A stretch of DNA of 64,000 nucleotides from Mycobacterium sp. ACS1612 (GTDB lineage: Bacteria; Actinomycetota; Actinomycetes; Mycobacteriales; Mycobacteriaceae), in NCBI RefSeq assembly GCF_001667505.1, contig NZ_LZHZ01000074.1, positions 87,020 through 151,019 on the forward strand, read 5' to 3'. The notes below the pieces were generated by a model. It saw only the letters and a list, made by a program, of their open reading frames with translations. It did not search any database and was not told the origin of the DNA. Numbering within the stretch: position 1 is the stretch's first letter; each line of letters opens with the position of its first letter. Positions 33,210 through 40,003 of this stretch are shown here, one piece after another. The position numbers and the translations under genes are program-made.

Positions 33210-33459
33210 ATGAGGATCGGTGTCGTGCTCGCCGTCTGTGCCGTGTTGATCGTCATCGCCGGATGACTATCTGTTCTCGTGGACAAGGTCTGATCAACTC
33301 GTGTCCCGCCGGCCGTTGGAGGAAACCGAAACTTCGAGTCAAGTCGCTGTCGACTTCGCCGCTGAAACGTCCGACGCGCGGTCACTCGATCTGCGGCTGC
33401 TCTTTCGCGGCTCGAACCTCGAGGTGCACGAACCCACCCGCGGATCCGCCGAACCATAG
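33210..33459 (+). pseudogene. frameshifted small membrane/secreted protein
   Basis: ATG at 33210 gives MRIGVVLAVCAVLIVIAG and then a stop at 33264-33266. A shift by one base at that point opens a frame reading DDYLFSWTRSDQLVSRRP, LEETETSSQVAVDFAAETSD and on to a stop at 33457-33459. The joined product would be about 80 residues: a signal or anchor helix followed by a soluble tail. No homologue is known to me. It may be a broken gene, or an 18-residue hydrophobic peptide plus a separate ORF. It starts 4 bp after the previous stop. Confidence 0.5.
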
Positions 33460-33514
33460 CGGGCTTGTGCGGTCGCTGTTCTACGTTCGGATTGAATTGT
33501 ACTGCGCGACATAG

Positions 33515-33556
33515 TCACCCGGGTGAATCGCCAATTCGGACGATTACAACTCACCC
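33515..33556 (+). promoter_or_regulatory. composite GGGTGA operator, copy G
   Basis: TCACCCGGGTGA (33515-33526), 11 bp, GGACGA (33538-33543; two mismatches to GGGTGA), 7 bp (TTACAAC), TCACCC (33551-33556). Spacing is as in copies A and B. It ends 22 bp before the sigma factor start at 33579. Confidence 0.75.
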
Positions 33557-33578
33557 GAACCGTAGCCAGGATGTTCGC

Positions 33579-34175
33579 ATGGAAACAGTCGACCATCCAG
33601 CAGGTAGCGAATCACCGTCGGCTTCGTGCGACCGAGAGCTTGCCGCGCGGTTCGTAAACGACGCGCTCCCCTATCTGGACCAACTTCACAAACACGCTCG
33701 CCGAATGACCCGCAACGCCGTGGACGCCGAAGATCTCGTGCAGGAAACGATGCTGAGGGCGTACGCCGGCTTCAACACCTTCACCGAAGGAAGCAACCTC
33801 CGGGCATGGCTGTTTCGCATCATGACGAACAGTTACATCAATTGCGCGCGACGTGCGCAACGCCGCCCAGACGAGTACCTCACCGACGACATCACAGACC
33901 AACAGCTTGCCGCGCTGGATCGACACTCGGCGCAAGGGACACGGTCGGCCGAACTCGACGCACTCGCAGCATTGCCCCACGAGGAACTCGTCGAGGCGAT
34001 GGCGACGCTGCCGCTGCAATTTCGGCTGGCTATTTACTACCGCGATGTCGTGGGTCTGCGGTGCCGGGAGATCGCGGAGCTCATGGCCTGCCGCGAAGGC
34101 ACCGTCGTGTCACGTCTGAACCGCGGGCGGCGGCGACTGCGAATCTTGTTGCAGGCGAGCCACGAAGGCGCATGA
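33579..34175 (+). CDS. ECF RNA polymerase sigma factor, SigH-like
   Basis: A 198-residue ECF sigma factor. Region 2 contains ARRMTRNAVDAEDLVQETML and RAYAGFNTFTEGSNLRAWLF; region 4 contains LPLQFRLAIYYRDVVGLRCR and EIAELMACREGTVVSRLNRG. It closely resembles mycobacterial SigH (SigR/RpoE group), which responds to thiol oxidation through the anti-sigma RshA. No ZAS-type anti-sigma gene (HxxxCxxC) follows here, which is unusual. Control may instead be transcriptional, by operator copy G just upstream. It is the last unit of the island with the element. Confidence 0.92.
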   Translation: METVDHPAGSESPSASCDRELAARFVNDALPYLDQLHKHARRMTRNAVDAEDLVQETMLRAYAGFNTFTEGSNLRAWLFRIMTNSYINCARRAQRRPDEYLTDDITDQQLAALDRHSAQGTRSAELDALAALPHEELVEAMATLPLQFRLAIYYRDVVGLRCREIAELMACREGTVVSRLNRGRRRLRILLQASHEGA

Positions 34176-34200
34176 GCGCGGTGCCCCTGTCCGCGGCTGA

Positions 34201-34440
34201 TCATGCGCCGGTCTGGGTTCGCATCGTGCCAGCCAGCGATTGCTTGGTCCCATCATCGCCGTCAAGCGTTGTCAGCGAGGCCGGGAAGAGACCATCCTCC
34301 TCCTCGGCAATGTGCTCATGAAGGTCAAAAACGCTTTACGGATCTGGACCCGGTCAGCCGAATCCGTCAGGTCGACCGTGTCAAGCAGCTCCTCGAGCTC
34401 GCAGTGTCCGCGGACCATGACGCCCCGGGGCTTGCACTCA
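34201..34440 (-). pseudogene. hemerythrin HHE-domain remnant
   Basis: Two frames on the minus strand add up to the second half of a hemerythrin-like domain. HCELEELLDTVDLTDSADRV and QIRKAFLTF (about 34430-34325) are followed, after a frameshift, by DLHEHIAEEEDGLFPASLTT and LDGDDGTKQSLAGT, ending at the stop 34201-34203. HEHIAEEEDGLFP is the characteristic iron-binding helix. The N-terminal histidines and a start are not found. Intact relatives bind O2, NO or peroxide; this copy is broken. It is convergent with the sigma factor gene. Confidence 0.7.
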
Positions 34441-34572
34441 TCACGCCGGCAGCCTGAGGTTGGCGAAACCCCGCGCCGCAGCAGCCTGTTCGTGCGAAGC
34501 CGGGAGTGCGACGTTGGCGCGGGCGTTGCGTCGCGGATGACCGGTGCGATTTCTCTAAGCCACCTAGTTTCT

Positions 34573-34587
34573 ACAATGCTTTATTGT
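34573..34587. promoter_or_regulatory. inverted repeat before the three-cysteine HTH regulator (candidate operator)
   Basis: ACAAT (34573-34577), GCTTT, ATTGT (34583-34587), in an AT-rich patch that also looks like a promoter. It lies 13 bp upstream of the start codon at 34601, a position suited to autorepression. Confidence 0.4.
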
Positions 34588-34600
34588 GTAAACTCAGGTC

Positions 34601-35248
34601 ATGACATACCGGGGCCGACGCCAGGACGTGTTGGCGGCGCTGCGGGCCGCAGACGCCGCGTTGAGCATCTCTGACATCGCCGAGCAGCTAGGGATTCATC
34701 CCAACACCGCGCGGTTTCACCTCGAGGCGCTGGTGAAGTCCGAACGGGTTCAGGTCGTTGAGGCCGACCACACCAAACCCGGCAGGCCCCCGCTGATGTT
34801 CCGCGCGATCGCGGGGATGGATCCAGGCGGTCCGCGTGACTACCGGACGCTGGCCGCAATCCTCGCCGATGCGCTGGGGCGCCAATCCCAGCCTGCACGT
34901 CGGGCGGTCGCCGCCGGGCGCGCCTGGGCCGACCATGTCGCCGCGCCCGGCAGCGCGCGCAGTCGCCGCCAGGCAGTCGATCGGCTCGCCGATCTGCTGA
35001 ACGATCTGGGTTTTGCACCCGAAAAGCGTTCCGCGACAACGGGAAAAGATGAGATTGGGCTACGCAACTGCCCGTTTCTGGAGGTGGCAGGCACCCGCCG
35101 CGATGTGGTCTGCCCGGTGCATCTTGGGCTTATGCAAGGCGCGCTGGAAAGTTGGGGCGCCCCGATCACCGTCGACGGGTTGACCCCGTTCGCTGAACCA
35201 AATCTGTGCGTGGCGCATCTTGCCCCGGCCGCGGGAGCCTCATCATGA
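34601..35248 (+). CDS. ArsR/SufR-like HTH regulator with a cysteine cluster
   Basis: A 215-residue regulator. The winged helix is at about 8-75 (ISDIAEQLGIHPNTARFHLE, followed by a typical wing with KPGRPPLMF). The C-terminal part carries three cysteines in LRNCPFLEVAG, RDVVCPVHLGLM and EPNLCVAHLAP, a layout like that of SufR-type regulators, which hold an iron-sulfur cluster and sense oxidants, NO or iron. It shares an ATGA overlap with the next membrane protein gene and lies upstream of a haemoglobin remnant, which points to NO or oxygen stress. The ligand is inference. Confidence 0.85.
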   Translation: MTYRGRRQDVLAALRAADAALSISDIAEQLGIHPNTARFHLEALVKSERVQVVEADHTKPGRPPLMFRAIAGMDPGGPRDYRTLAAILADALGRQSQPARRAVAAGRAWADHVAAPGSARSRRQAVDRLADLLNDLGFAPEKRSATTGKDEIGLRNCPFLEVAGTRRDVVCPVHLGLMQGALESWGAPITVDGLTPFAEPNLCVAHLAPAAGASS

Positions 35249-35691
35249 GCACGGCCCACGCGGTCGCGGTCGCGGTCATGTTCACCTGGTTGGGGATGGT
35301 GTTGGCGATCTCGTTCATCGAGGCACCTCTGAAATTCCGGGCCCCGGGAGTGTCGCTGCAGATCGGGCTGGGAATCGGCAGGTTGGTATTCCGTGCGCTG
35401 AACACGGTAGAAGCCGTCCTGGCAGCGGTTCTGCTGATCGCATTCGGGTATCGGCCACCGTCGGCGACCACCGTCATCGCGGTGGGTGTCGTGGTGGTGG
35501 CGCTGGCCGCCCAGCTGTTGGTGGTGCGACCGCGCCTGTCGCGCCGCTCGGACCTGGTCCTGTCCGGACCCGCCGCGTCCACGTCCGACGGTCCGGGCCG
35601 CCGGTCGCGGGCCCACTACGGCTATGTCGCGCTGGAGTCGGTGAAGGTCGTCGGACTGATCGTCGGCGGCGTCGCTGTGCTGGCCGCCTGA
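35245..35691 (+). CDS. four-span membrane protein
   Basis: A 148-residue membrane protein. AVAVAVMFTWLGMVLAISFI is followed by EAPLKFRAPGVSLQIGLGIG, a conserved piece of a common actinobacterial family of unknown function, then spans at about 55-75, 80-97 and 128-146. A hydrophilic loop (SRRSDLVLSGPAAST) separates the third and fourth. ATG 35245 overlaps the regulator stop (ATGA), so it is the direct partner of that regulator. Confidence 0.78.
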   Translation: MSTAHAVAVAVMFTWLGMVLAISFIEAPLKFRAPGVSLQIGLGIGRLVFRALNTVEAVLAAVLLIAFGYRPPSATTVIAVGVVVVALAAQLLVVRPRLSRRSDLVLSGPAASTSDGPGRRSRAHYGYVALESVKVVGLIVGGVAVLAA

Positions 35692-35713
35692 CAAGTTCCA
35701 GGAGGAACCCAAC

Positions 35714-36071
35714 ATGACTGCGCCAGCACCGCCTTCTTGCGATCTTGCCAACCGCGGCGACGTCGAATCGTTGTTGCGCCGCTTCTACGGCGCAGCATTT
35801 CGCGACGACCTTCTCGCCCAGCCGTTCGCGGAGTTGTCCGCGCGCGGCCTCGACGACCACCTGCCAATCATGTGTGACTTCTGGGAGACAGTGTTGTTCC
35901 GGGCTGGACTGTATCGGCGCAATACGCTGCAGGCGCACCGGCACTACGACCATTGACCACATGTATCGCGGCCCGGTCGCCGACCACGCCAAGATTCAAG
36001 CCGCCCGAATCGCCATGGCGATGCACCGTCGCCTCAGCGGCGTCCGAGAGCTCGGTCAAGCAAACGCGTGA
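35714..36071 (+). pseudogene. group III truncated haemoglobin with an internal deletion
   Basis: From ATG 35714 (AGGAGGA upstream) the frame reads LLRRFYGAAFRDDLLAQPFA, IMCDFWETVLFRAGLYRRNT and LQAHRH, characteristic of group III truncated haemoglobins, and stops at 35954-35956. The protein resumes in another frame with IDHMYRGPVADHAKIQAARI, AMAMHRRLSG to 36071. About 20 residues between the two parts are missing, those that should carry the distal part of the haem pocket and the proximal-helix region. This is a deletion plus frameshift, so no functional globin is made. Its 3' end overlaps the convergent permease gene. Confidence 0.82.
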
Positions 36072-36852
36072 GGACACCGAAGACCGCGAATGAAGTGGCG
36101 GTGTCTCGCGGTTGCCTCGAAATCATGCCGCGTGCGATCAATTCGACGGTCGCGGCGACTCCGCATGTCTGAGACAGCAGCAGTGCGATCAGCACGAGAA
36201 TCTGAACGGCTGCGGCTTGCGCGGCTGATCCGGTGCTGAGCAGCACGCCAACGAAGGCTCCCGGAAGCGTGACGAGGCCGACTGTTCTCGTCGAATCGAG
36301 ATTGGGCAGCAGTGCGTTGCTAGCAGTCTGCCCAATGATTTCCATCCGCGAGTCCCGCTCGCTCATGCCAAGGCTAAGAGCCGCCTCCACTTCTCCGATC
36401 CGCAGTCTCAGCGCATCCAAAGCCAAGCGCGCCGAAACTGATACGGCAGTCATGGTGTTGCCAAGCACGATTGCGACGATGGGCACGACCGCTACGCCCG
36501 TCAGCGGAACGACGCCGGAAAGCAACAACAACGGCAACACCGCGACCATCCCGAGCGCGAGAGAAACCATCAGCAACGGGGAGCCGCGTCTTGCCTGGCT
36601 GCGCTGGGCGGCGGTCATACTGGCGACCACGAACATCACCGCCAAAACGGGGACCGAGGACCACAACCGGGTGAGTGCGGCGGCAAGCACGGTCGCGATG
36701 GCAGTCAATTGGACCGCCGCGCGAATGGCTGCCCACGGAACAGTCCACGGCGATCCGAGCGCAGTCAACCAGTAGATCAGCGCACCAGCGACGACCATGA
36801 AGACGCATACGACGATCAGCGCGGGATTGAGTACTGGCTGCGAGGAGAGCAT
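36034..36852 (-). CDS. UPF0014/FetB-type ABC transporter permease
   Basis: A 272-residue membrane protein with about seven spans. VVPIVAIVLGNTMTAVSVSA, EVEAALSLGMSERDSRMEII and VTLPGAFVGVLLSTGSAAQA are signatures of the FetB (YbbM) family, which with the ATPase FetA exports iron and raises peroxide resistance in E. coli. No FetA-like ATPase gene is next to it. Its start at 36852 has no clear ribosome-binding site. It is convergent with the haemoglobin remnant, overlapping it by 38 bp. Confidence 0.85.
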   Translation of the reverse strand: MLSSQPVLNPALIVVCVFMVVAGALIYWLTALGSPWTVPWAAIRAAVQLTAIATVLAAALTRLWSSVPVLAVMFVVASMTAAQRSQARRGSPLLMVSLALGMVAVLPLLLLSGVVPLTGVAVVPIVAIVLGNTMTAVSVSARLALDALRLRIGEVEAALSLGMSERDSRMEIIGQTASNALLPNLDSTRTVGLVTLPGAFVGVLLSTGSAAQAAAVQILVLIALLLSQTCGVAATVELIARGMISRQPRDTATSFAVFGVLTRLLDRALGRR

Positions 36853-37001
36853 GCGTTTCAGTGTCCACTTGCAGCCTGGCCGTAATCGCTTCAGTGACAG
36901 TTCAGTTCGGCGTAGTTCCCAGACAGAGCAGCCGCTGGCGCGGGCACGGCCACCTCAACGTGGCACACAGACACCGACATACCGTTGTCGCGGCTGGTGT
37001 C

Positions 37002-37289
37002 ATGAACGAAAACACGCGCATGGTGGAAAGAACCTCGGATGCGGCGCTGGCGGTGTGGCTAATGATGTGGAACGCCGACAGTGCGATCGCGCCTCGGATC
37101 TGCAGTGAGGATTTTCGGATTCATTTCCTGGTCTCCGAGTCGGACGGGTCGAACCCGTTCGATGATGTGCTGGGCGGGGACAGTTTCGCTCGGTTCTTGG
37201 ATCGGTGGCGCGAGAGGCATCCGGGTGTGGTATTCGACCGGATTTGCCCAGTTAAGGGCCGTGCATGGCTCGTATGGTCATACGGATAG
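37002..37289 (+). CDS. NTF2-like hypothetical protein, probably truncated
   Basis: A 95-residue ORF starting MNENTRMVERTSDAALAVWL. MMWNADSAIAPRICSEDFRI, SFARFLDRWRERHPGVVFDR and KGRAWLVWSY fit the first two thirds of a SnoaL/NTF2-type protein. The remaining strands are missing: after the stop at 37287-37289 another frame continues RPRQSAARVGAVVDPTRLYV to about 37359, as if one frameshift had removed the end. The frame upstream of ATG 37002 looks non-coding. Confidence 0.5.
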   Translation: MNENTRMVERTSDAALAVWLMMWNADSAIAPRICSEDFRIHFLVSESDGSNPFDDVLGGDSFARFLDRWRERHPGVVFDRICPVKGRAWLVWSYG

Positions 37290-37355
37290 ACGTCCGCGCC
37301 AGTCTGCGGCCCGGGTGGGTGCGGTGGTCGATCCCACCCGCCTGTATGTGTGTGA

Positions 37356-37646
37356 TTAGTTGGCCAAGATGCGCTGCCTGTACAGCAGGCTGGCATTGAA
37401 ATAGGTCAGGTAGGCAAGTGTGGCGGCCATGGCGGCTCGACGCGTACGAGAACTGAGCAACGCAAAGCCCAGTCCTGCTTCGATGCTGCCGTTGATAAGC
37501 ACGTGGGCGCGAATGCGATCGTTGAAGGCCATCCGATTTACCGATTCGAACGCACTCGGGCGCAGAAGGTGCGCGATACCGGACGCCATGAGGGCTAGAC
37601 CCCCGAATACGGCCCATCTGTCGGATCGTGCAAATCCAGACTTCAT
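37356..37646 (-). CDS. small DoxX-like membrane protein
   Basis: A 96-residue protein with three or four hydrophobic segments: DRWAVFGGLALMASGIAHLL, INGSIEAGLGFALLSS and RAAMAATLAYLTYFNASLLY. The FGGLALMASGIAHLLRP opening and the RAHVLINGSIEAGLG piece resemble DoxX-type membrane proteins. It overlaps the P450 stop by 4 bp (ATGA) and is therefore co-expressed with it. Confidence 0.75.
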   Translation of the reverse strand: MKSGFARSDRWAVFGGLALMASGIAHLLRPSAFESVNRMAFNDRIRAHVLINGSIEAGLGFALLSSRTRRAAMAATLAYLTYFNASLLYRQRILAN

Positions 37647-38950
37647 GGCGTCGACCTCTCGTGCAGAACAACGGGGAGGTGTGTCGGGCCGCGTAGTGAA
37701 CTGTTGGTGGACCATGTTGTGGGCCCGGTGCTTTCGATTCGTGACACGCGGTCGATTAGTTGACGGAGTACGGCTTGTGCCTCCATGCGTGCCAGTGGTG
37801 CTCCGAGGCATAGATGTGGGCCGTAGCCAAAGCCGACGTGGGAGCGCGGGTTGCGGTCCGCGCGGAAGGTGTTGGGGTCGTCGAAGGCCCGTGGATCGCG
37901 GTTGGCCGCGCCGAATGACATCAACACACGCGATCCCGTTGGGATGGTGACGTCGCCTACTTGATAGTCGGCGCGGGTGTAGCGGTAGAGGTTTTGAATG
38001 GGGCTGGTGTAGCGGACGTGTTCTTCGATGGCCTGCGGGATGAGGTCGGGGTTGGCGCGGATCATGTCGTATTGATCGGGGTAGCGGGCGTAGGTGTGCA
38101 GCATCCCGCCAAGAAGGTTGGTCGTTGTCTCATTACCGGCGATCAGAAGCAGGATGGCGATGTAGAACAACTGGTTGTCGGTGAGCGCTCCGTCGGTGTT
38201 GTGCTCCAACAGGCGTCCGAGGACGGTGTCCGATCCCTTGAGGTGCCCATCTGCGAGGTGCTTCAAGAAGTAGCGGCGCAGCGCTACAGCGGCCCGCATG
38301 GATCGCACTGTACTCACGACCCCACTCACCGTGGGGGTGAAGTTGATCAGTTGGGTGCTGTCGTCCGACCAACGGCGGAAGTCGGCGATGTCGCTCTCGG
38401 GGACGCCTAGGATGGCGGCGATCACGCGGAGCGGCATCGGCATCGTCAGCATCTGTACGGCATCACAGTTGCCGTCAGCGATCATGGCGTCGACGAGTTC
38501 GGCGGCGAGCTTGTCGATGATGGTGCGCCAACTGTCCAGGGCGCCTTTTGTGAACGCCGGTTGGACCTGTTTACGGAGGCGGCTGTGCTGCTCGCCATCG
38601 GTGACCACGACCAGATCGGCGACCATCCGTACTCGGGTCACCCCATGGCTGCTGGTGACTCGGTCTGTGTCGCGTAGGGCTGCGCGGACATCGTCGAGCC
38701 TGTGCAGAATCCATGTGGCGCGCCGGGGGCTGTAGTGGACACGTCCGCTGCGGTGCAAAGCGTCGTAAGCAGCGTGGGGTTGTGCGGCGACGGCCGGGTC
38801 CAACGGGTCGTAGTCGGTATTGACCGCGCCCGTCCAGCCGCTGTAGCCACGTCTGTACGTGCGGACCGCTGCAGAGACGTTCAATCGCCCCGCCGCAACG
38901 AGGGGCGAGAACATCGAGCCCGCCCCGTCAGCGGCCGTTCCGAGCTTCAA
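37643..38950 (-). CDS. cytochrome P450
   Basis: A 435-residue bacterial P450. The I-helix oxygen motif is LLIAGNETTTN, the K-helix ExxR is in IEEHVRYTSP, and the haem loop is VGFGYGPHLCLGAPLARMEA with the iron ligand Cys381. It has no membrane anchor. The start is TTG at 38950 with AAAGGG upstream. It forms a unit with the small DoxX-like gene, and a TetR regulator is divergently transcribed 166 bp away. Substrate unknown; a fatty acid, sterol or other lipophilic compound is usual in mycobacteria. Confidence 0.94.
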   Translation of the reverse strand: MKLGTAADGAGSMFSPLVAAGRLNVSAAVRTYRRGYSGWTGAVNTDYDPLDPAVAAQPHAAYDALHRSGRVHYSPRRATWILHRLDDVRAALRDTDRVTSSHGVTRVRMVADLVVVTDGEQHSRLRKQVQPAFTKGALDSWRTIIDKLAAELVDAMIADGNCDAVQMLTMPMPLRVIAAILGVPESDIADFRRWSDDSTQLINFTPTVSGVVSTVRSMRAAVALRRYFLKHLADGHLKGSDTVLGRLLEHNTDGALTDNQLFYIAILLLIAGNETTTNLLGGMLHTYARYPDQYDMIRANPDLIPQAIEEHVRYTSPIQNLYRYTRADYQVGDVTIPTGSRVLMSFGAANRDPRAFDDPNTFRADRNPRSHVGFGYGPHLCLGAPLARMEAQAVLRQLIDRVSRIESTGPTTWSTNSSLRGPTHLPVVLHERSTP

Positions 38951-39094
38951 GATTCAGCACACCCTTTCGACAGCACTTCCCCTCAGCGTCATTACCTGCC
39001 GACCGGGTGGTCAATGGTTGTGATCAAAGTTGAAAGGCTTATTACCTTGCCGGCTACCACTTCTGTCGTCGCGAATTGCACAGAGCTGCGAACA

Positions 39095-39111
39095 TTGATG
39101 TGACAGATCAA
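39095..39111. promoter_or_regulatory. inverted repeat in the P450-TetR divergent promoter (candidate operator)
   Basis: TTGAT (39095-39099), 7 bp, ATCAA (39107-39111), ending 5 bp before the TetR start. It is placed for autoregulation and possibly P450 control. Arms are short, so this is tentative. Confidence 0.3.
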
Positions 39112-39116
39112 CGAAT

Positions 39117-39734
39117 ATGTCTCATCGTGAGAGAACGGATTTGTTGTCTGTCGGCGCCTCAGCGGGAAGGCTGGTAGCCGTGGGACGGAGAGACTGGGTC
39201 CTCGGAGCGGACCGTAGCGCGGAGGCGCGTGACCGGATTATGTCGACAGCATCAGAGTTCGTCTCGCGCAATGGTTTTGAAGCGTTCACCATCAATGCGC
39301 TTGCCGCGGAGTTGAATTGCGCGCCCGCAACGATCTATCGCCATGCCGGAGGGAAGGCGGAGATCCTCGAACGTCTTATCTTTGCGTTTTCCCAGCGGAT
39401 AATCGGATCGATACGGCAAGCCGTAGCTGGGATGGAGGGAACTGAGCGGATTGCAACGGCCATCGTCGTGGCGCTGGACTCCATGCGCGCTGAACCACTG
39501 GGGAAGCTCATGATGGGCGACATTCGCCCTGACGACGACACCGGGACTGTGACCGCATCACCCTTCGTGGTCAAAATGGCCGAAGAAATGATCGGGCACA
39601 GCGACCCACTGGCCGCGCAGTGGCTTATCCGCGTCACCTTTGCCTTGTGGTACTGGCCCGTCAAGGACAAACACACCGAGCGTGAATTGGTGAAGCGGTT
39701 CGCCGCGCCATCGGTGACCCTGGGACTTCGCTGA
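39117..39734 (+). CDS. TetR family transcriptional regulator
   Basis: A 205-residue TetR regulator. After an unusual 35-residue leader the helix-turn-helix reads DRIMSTASEFVSRNGFEAFT and AAELNCAPATIYRHAGGKAE. The C-terminal part (ERIATAIVVALDSMRAEPLG, ASPFVVKMAEEMIG) is the ligand domain. The leader may not be translated; GTG at about 39180 (VGRRDWVLG) would give a more usual length. It is divergent from the P450 unit and probably represses it. Confidence 0.88.
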   Translation: MSHRERTDLLSVGASAGRLVAVGRRDWVLGADRSAEARDRIMSTASEFVSRNGFEAFTINALAAELNCAPATIYRHAGGKAEILERLIFAFSQRIIGSIRQAVAGMEGTERIATAIVVALDSMRAEPLGKLMMGDIRPDDDTGTVTASPFVVKMAEEMIGHSDPLAAQWLIRVTFALWYWPVKDKHTERELVKRFAAPSVTLGLR

Positions 39735-39883
39735 TTGACTGCGCTCTAGCTCCGAGAGCTCGGTACACGGCGTCGGTGACGCCTCGACATCTATGCCGAC
39801 CTATTCAACGGCGCGCTTCAAGTTGCCGCGCGCGGCTTCGAAGACTTAGCGTGGGCCGGGCACGCTGACCTGCTGAAATGTTG

Positions 39884-39956
39884 TGGAGCTAAGGGGAATC
39901 GAACCCCTGACCTACTCGATGCGAACGAGTCGCGCTACCAACTGCGCCATAGCCCC
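39884..39956 (-). tRNA. tRNA-Ala (CGC anticodon)
   Basis: 73 nt on the minus strand. The acceptor stem is GGGGCTA paired with TAGCTCC, containing the G3-U70 wobble pair that identifies alanine tRNA. The D arm is GGCGCAGTTGGTAGCGC-like. The anticodon stem ACTCG/CGAGT encloses TTCGCAT, giving anticodon CGC, which reads GCG. The T arm is AGGGG-TTCGAAT-CCCCT. CCA is not encoded. Confidence 0.96.
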
Positions 39957-40003
39957 TGATACCGGTAGCACAGGTTACCAGCCGCGTGGTCAGCACCGAA
40001 AAT

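Noticed and set aside
34240..34674. Plus-strand frames between the sigma factor and the SufR-like gene
   Set aside because: Ser/Arg-rich translations without motifs; the minus strand carries the hemerythrin remnant.
37308..37350. CCCGGGTGGGTG ... CCCACCC resembling the GGGTGA element
   Set aside because: Half-sites and spacing do not match the pattern and no start codon of a unit follows; likely chance in GC-rich DNA.
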